From Sarocladium kiliense (lineage: Eukaryota > Ascomycota > Sordariomycetes > Hypocreales > Sarocladiaceae): 64,000 bases of DNA. The stretch's first letter is position 1. Every line of letters begins with the position of its first letter. Of the stretch, positions 59,912-64,000 are shown in pieces. The stretch is taken from contig JAUZTG010000029.1 of NCBI GenBank assembly GCA_030734395.1, positions 6,820,001 to 6,884,000 on the forward strand, read 5' to 3'. Position numbers and translations under genes: made by a program. The notes beneath the pieces were generated by a model. It was not told where the DNA came from, did no database searches, and saw only the letters and a list, made by a program, of their open reading frames with translations.

Positions 59912-60266
59912 ATCCCCCTCTCCTACGCTGCGACGGTCTCTCCACACGTTCCCAACCGAAGTGGAGTCTTACTAGAGTTAGCGTGGACCGGTCGCGGCTT
60001 TCCACGCTCTTCGAGGTCTAAGCCACTTTTGCCACCAATGGGTGGCCTCAACACCATCCAACCGTTGCCACCCGCGGCGCAAACCCATCTTCTTGAGCTT
60101 CACCTTTCCTCATTTCATCATCGCTGATCCCGTTGTAATTCGAGAGGAGCATCGCGTTGTGCATCAGCAGTTTTTCCAGGCCTCAACCACCTCTGCCACG
60201 ACCACTTACCACTATCAAATACCTGGCCCTCAACCTCATTCACTCGCTCATTTCTCATCCACCAAA

Positions 60267-60524
60267 ATGGGCCTCCCCTTGTTTGACGCCTCAAAATCTA
60301 CCTCGTCCACCACCCAAAGCAACTCGTCGTCATCATCATCCTCTTCATCCTGCACAGCATCATTCATCACCACCCCGTCTGCGGCACAGGGCAGAGGACT
60401 CGGCGCCGGGGCGAACACCGGAGCTGGCATCACCCGGCCCAAGACGGAGGCCGAGGAGGAAGCCGACAGGCTCTACGAGGAGGCCATGGAAGAGCAGTAT
60501 GCGAGGATGGAGGGTGGCTCCTAG
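60267..60524 (+). CDS. Small serine-rich protein of unknown function
   Basis: 85 residues from an ATG in good context (ACCAAAATGG). The N-terminal half is a serine/threonine run, the middle is Gly/Ala-rich (GRGLGAGANTGAG), and the C-terminal third is an acidic probable helix, EEEADRLYEEAMEEQYARMEGG. I recall similar short fungal proteins with such tails but cannot name a family. The helical tail and clean stop favour a real gene; the poly-Ser part also yields long frames in other phases, so some doubt remains. No signal peptide or membrane segment. Confidence 0.55.
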   Translation: MGLPLFDASKSTSSTTQSNSSSSSSSSSCTASFITTPSAAQGRGLGAGANTGAGITRPKTEAEEEADRLYEEAMEEQYARMEGGS

Positions 60525-61009
60525 GAGCCTCGCTATGACACACGTCCATGACTACTGTTGTATAATGGCGAGGTGGGCAAGGCATACAAAAAGATGACGA
60601 TCATGTATAGCATAGCGACGACTTCGACATGCGTGTACCTTAGGCCTGTATACAATTGTACCGATGATCTATTTTGACATCCCGAACTGGTCCTTAGGGC
60701 CCAACCAACTTCGTCTGGTATTGCATCGTCCGGCAGAGAGCGCATATCATGAAGCCTTCGATTGCTGCCGTCTCACAGCACACACTGACCCCCCGTCCAG
60801 TGCTTGTAGATCTCCCGTACAGCTCATTGTGCGGTGGCTGCCCTGCCCTTGTTGAGTCTGATTCCAAGAAGATGCTCCTCGGCAACTGCGTTGGGGCCGA
60901 ATCCGTGATGATGCTCGAAACAGCTCTCATGCGCCAATGCCCATCGACCACCGAGCCGTGTTGGTGTCACGAATGTTTAATCTATAACCTTGGAGAGATT
61001 AATGCCCCT
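60525..61009. other. Intergenic, convergent 3' ends
   Basis: Between the small serine-rich gene and the ERCC1 stop. A plus-strand frame starting at 60749 overlaps ERCC1 antisense and is not supported. Confidence 0.5.
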
Positions 61010-62267
61010 TCACCCATTCTCTCGCAACCGTGCCAAAGCAGCTGCCACACCACCGCTCAGCTCGTCGGCCGTCTTCTGGTGCTGTGCTGCTGCCCGCTGC
61101 TCAGCCTCATTTTTCGATGCCTCAATGGCAGCAGCAAGCATCGCTTCTTCTTCATCCTCGTCGTCCTCATCAGCAAATCTGAACTGGCCACGTTCCTGTG
61201 TCTGATCAGACGTTCCAGTCGCAGCGGGCGAGTCCCGCCGCGATGGAGCCCCGCCCAGTGACGACATCTCCCTCAGCGGCACTCTGGACAAGGGAAGGGC
61301 GTCATCCAGCTTGGAAGAGGTCTGTGTCTGTGTGCCACTCTTCTTCACGCCTCTGCTCGCCGCTGTCTTGACCCTGAACGGCTCTTCTACGGCTTTCGTC
61401 CACCTCTTCACCTTCACACCTCCCCAGCCGCCAATCATGCCCAGTACCTCGGGTTCCGCATTCACCGCGTTCTTCAGGCTCCCAAAGTTCGCCACAAGGG
61501 CAACAGCATCACTTTTGTTCAGACTTCTCGGAACTGTGACAAAGTCGGTCAACCGATCCGCATAGCTCTGGCCTTGCTGGCCCTTGATGGTCGAGAAGGA
61601 TGTGTTGTGTTCGTGGGATTTGTACAGTTCGAGGTAATGTGCTGCTTCAGCGGCAGACCAGCAGAGCACGAGTGTCACGTTGTTAACGAGAGAGGTTTTC
61701 GCTAGTTCGCGTAGGGGGTCTTCGTGGTTGGGGATGTCGACCATGGTGAGCAGGACACGGAGGCCGTATTTGCCTTGGAGGTTGCGAATGCGCGTATAGA
61801 TATACTCGGGATGGAGTCGGTGGTACTTGAGACTATCGCCAGGTCAACGGTGGTGCCTTTTGAGATGAACGGCGAGAAAAGGCGTACCTCAAGAACAAGG
61901 CGCATGTTGTCAAGCCCATGACAAAGTCAGCAGGCACATCGCTGTACTCCCACGGGACCTTCTTGATGTTGGTCAAGACCGGATTTCCTCTTTGGCGCGG
62001 CGACACCAAGATCGTGGAGCCAGACTGTCGCTGTGGCAGAGCTTGAGGTGTTGGCTGCACGACCTTGGCACCGGACGCATTCGCATTGGGTGGTGCCTTA
62101 TCGAGGCGCTGAGGAATGGGTTGCTGGATCCTTGTTGGCGTGGGCTGCTGTACCGGACGCGGTTGTTGCTGCTGCTGCTGCTGCTGCTGTTGTCGTCTTT
62201 GGGGAGAGGGATCCGCCGCGGCCATGGCGGCCAGGAGATCGTCATCTGCCCCGTAGTCGTCGTCCAT
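61010..62267 (-). CDS. ERCC1: ERCC1/Rad10/Swi10 DNA-repair protein with UIM-like tail
   Basis: Partner of XPF/Rad1 in the structure-specific nuclease of nucleotide excision and crosslink repair. Exons 62267-61888 and 61832-61010 give 400 residues. An acidic N-terminus and a ten-residue poly-Gln precede the central domain: SGSTILVSPRQRGNPVLTNI, VPWEYSDVPADFVMG, then FLSLKYHRLHPEYIYTRI assembled across the intron, and VTLVLCWSAAEAAHYLE. The helix-hairpin-helix region starts near LTDFVTVPRSLNKSDAVAL. Beyond it is a tail of well over 100 residues absent from human ERCC1, with a motif near residues 351-370, EEEAMLAAAIEASKNE, that fits the ubiquitin-interacting motif. Confidence 0.95.
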
Positions 62268-62878
62268 GACGAGCCGAAGGGGTTCAGCGCATAACGTGGC
62301 AGTCGGTTGCGTTGCTAGAGTGTTGAAGGAGTTTGAGATTCACGGTCTCACGGTCTCACGGTCTCACGATCTAGCTACTATACTAGGCCAGGTTGGAGCT
62401 CGTAGTGCGTTGCGTAGTGGTGACGTGGGGAAGTCCCAGTGGTTCCACCCGCCGCCGCCGTAGGTCTCATCCGTCCGAGGGCTACAGAGCAAGCTCTCAG
62501 TCCACGATACAATGCTGTGCATATTGCGAAAGTCGCCCCGTACAGACGACTGGACTCTGCGAGACAGTGATCGGCCTAATCGACACTATGACGATAGGCA
62601 GCCTGGTCACGGCACGGATTATTGGCAAAGTAACAGACCGAAAGTGAACAAGCGGATGCAAGTCACCAGGACTCGTGGTTACGTCCGTCTACAACCTGTC
62701 TCCCACCTCTTCAAGCTGCTCTATCGTCACTCAAATCCTCCTTCATGGAGGTTTACGGGGGCTCGTTGCAGGCCTGAGGAACTCTAGAGCAATAGATTTT
62801 CCCCAAGGGTTCTCAGACACAATTGCAGACTGTAGACAGACGAGATGTTGAGTTGATTGAAGCTGAACCTGACCAGTA
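62268..62878. other. Intergenic, ERCC1 promoter side
   Basis: Between ERCC1 and the 3' end of the truncated regulator. Contains the 8-bp tandem repeat listed separately; otherwise nothing recognised. Confidence 0.5.
62341..62372. repeat. 8-bp tandem repeat, four copies
   Basis: Three exact copies of CACGGTCT followed by CACGATCT. It begins 74 bp upstream of the ERCC1 start, so it is in the promoter or 5' leader. Confidence 0.95.
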
Positions 62879-64000
62879 TCAGATGATGCCAATCATCCTC
62901 TCATGTTTCTGCAAGATGAATACCAGGCCGTGAGGGCCGTATGACCTGGGATCTGGATCATCCCACAGCAGCTGAAGGATGTCCGCCCAAAGACCCATAT
63001 GGCCCATCCCCGACCATGTAGTCCTGAATACCCTCACCAGGTTATGCTGTCCGTCAGCTTGGCTTATGCACGAGGCGCCAACAAGTGCTGGCCAAAGCAA
63101 AGATGCAACATAATGCTTCTGGGAGGCCAGTAGTCTACTAATAAGTGTAAAGACCTCGACCGTGTGGGATGCAATGATAGGCTTTATCGGGTCTTGGACT
63201 ACCGAGCCAGCCAAGGAGGCAATAAGATAAATGTGCAAGGCATGTCGCCATACTTCAGCCGCATAGTTTTTCACTTCCCAATCCGTTCTGTTGGCGGACA
63301 GAGGCATTTGCCAATTACTCAGCCGACTGTGTAAGTGAGCATACGTCTCTTCGAGCGTTGCGCTGGCGTGGGGCACTCCTGCAGCTTCTTCGAGGAAACG
63401 CAGTGACGCAAGCTCTTGGATCTCGGGGATCAGCTGGTAGAGCCCGTGGGCACCGGCGAACAAAGAGCCAAAGGTCGAATAGTGCGCCATGTCGTTGAAT
63501 GGCATGATCAGAGCGTGGGTCGCAGAGTGTTGTAGCTTAGCAGGCATGACCAACATATTGCACAACATCATGTACACGTATATCTCGATGCTGAAGCCTT
63601 GGCTTCCCATGTTCAGGTTCAAGTGCCCTCCCTGAGATGCGTTGTGTTTGTGAGCCAGCAGGGAGGTAATCAGGTGATGGCAAGCTCCAAGGTGATCAAA
63701 TATGGCGCCTGAACCGTCCCCAGACACTGCCTTGGGTGTACAAAAATGTCAGCTTACTCATGTACTCTTGAGTTGAGATTAGACGTAACACACATAGGTT
63801 ACGCCCCGGGTGACTTACCTCATAATGGCACAAGATTAGCAGTAAACGGAGCAGCCTTTCCCTCTTCTCCAAATCATCGTCTCTGAGACCCCAAAGTTCG
63901 CTCCTCAGCCCGGCGATCAATCTTGAATAGTGCAATGATGTTGCACGGGTGATGTCTTCGCAAATAGCCAAGTCGGGGTTGCTCGAGGATAGGTAGGCCC
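62879..64000 (-). CDS. Fungal transcription factor, C-terminal part (5' end beyond right edge)
   Basis: Regulatory domain of the type found at the C-terminus of many Zn2Cys6 proteins (fungal-specific transcription factor domain, the second Pfam type). Exons seen are 64000-63819 and 63730-62879. The join CHYE to AVSGDGSGAIFDHLGACHHL uses a GTAAGT donor and a CCCAAG acceptor. Features are a series of helices, with SRLSNWQMPLSANRTDWEVKNYAAEVWRHALHIYL and LLWPALVGASCI-like stretches typical of the family, ending in FILQKHERMIGII. The frame is open to the right edge, so the zinc cluster, if any, lies outside. It could also be a domain-only protein without a DNA-binding part. Confidence 0.78.

Larger units (their letters stand above)
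59625..60266. other. Intergenic with two inverted repeats
   Basis: Between the transporter and the small serine-rich gene, including the latter's 5' leader. Holds the 26-bp palindrome and the 8-5-8 inverted repeat listed separately. Confidence 0.5.

Noticed and set aside
60749..61261. 170-codon plus-strand frame overlapping the ERCC1 3' part
   Set aside because: Largely antisense to the ERCC1 C-terminal exon and without motifs.

Overview
The window is a gene-dense stretch of a filamentous ascomycete nuclear genome (Pezizomycotina, most likely Sordariomycetes/Hypocreales by the feel of the protein families). The evidence is short introns of about 43-85 nt with GTRAGT-like donors, GCTAAC-type branch sites and YAG acceptors, Zn2Cys6 regulators, many MFS permeases, a hybrid histidine kinase, and single-copy eukaryotic housekeeping genes. 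I spliced the genes by hand. Except for the edge-truncated genes, the GATA gene (first exon unresolved), the broken gene at 28-29.4 kb and one unresolved segment in the P450, every model given closes in frame.

Layout. 0-10 kb: a hybrid sensor histidine kinase (3' end cut by the left edge), a short GATA-finger protein, a sugar-porter MFS permease and glucosamine-6-phosphate N-acetyltransferase. 10-27 kb is accessory and metabolic: a Gfo/Idh/MocA oxidoreductase, a carotenoid/stilbene-type oxygenase, an alpha/beta hydrolase divergent from a thiamine-diphosphate enzyme, a CocE/NonD-type hydrolase, a Zn2Cys6 regulator and a cytochrome P450. 28-29.4 kb holds a broken F-box/LRR-like gene. 29.8-31.7 kb is a PHO89-type phosphate permease whose upstream region carries two CACGTG (PHO4/NUC-1 type) sites.

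33.5-44.3 kb is a conserved housekeeping block: NPC1, a CUE-Smr protein of the Cue2 type, PEX11, the 51-kDa subunit of complex I, and dynactin p27. 45-59.6 kb looks like a catabolic or secondary-metabolism cluster: a Zn2Cys6 regulator, a short-chain dehydrogenase, a Baeyer-Villiger-type monooxygenase with a C-terminal membrane anchor, a sugar-porter permease, a salicylate-hydroxylase-like FAD monooxygenase and an allantoate-permease-family transporter. Together these could import an aromatic or alicyclic compound, oxidise alcohol to ketone, insert oxygen and hydroxylate a ring. 60-64 kb: a small serine-rich protein, ERCC1/Rad10 with an unusual ubiquitin-interacting-motif-like tail, and a fungal transcription factor cut by the right edge.

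The observations most worth a second look are the UIM-like motif on ERCC1, a start codon apparently split by an intron in the TPP enzyme, an in-frame unspliceable intron remnant in the P450, a 26-bp perfect palindrome after the last cluster gene, the PHO4-type sites, and the two putative gene clusters. No rRNA, tRNA, CRISPR array or transposon could be supported.
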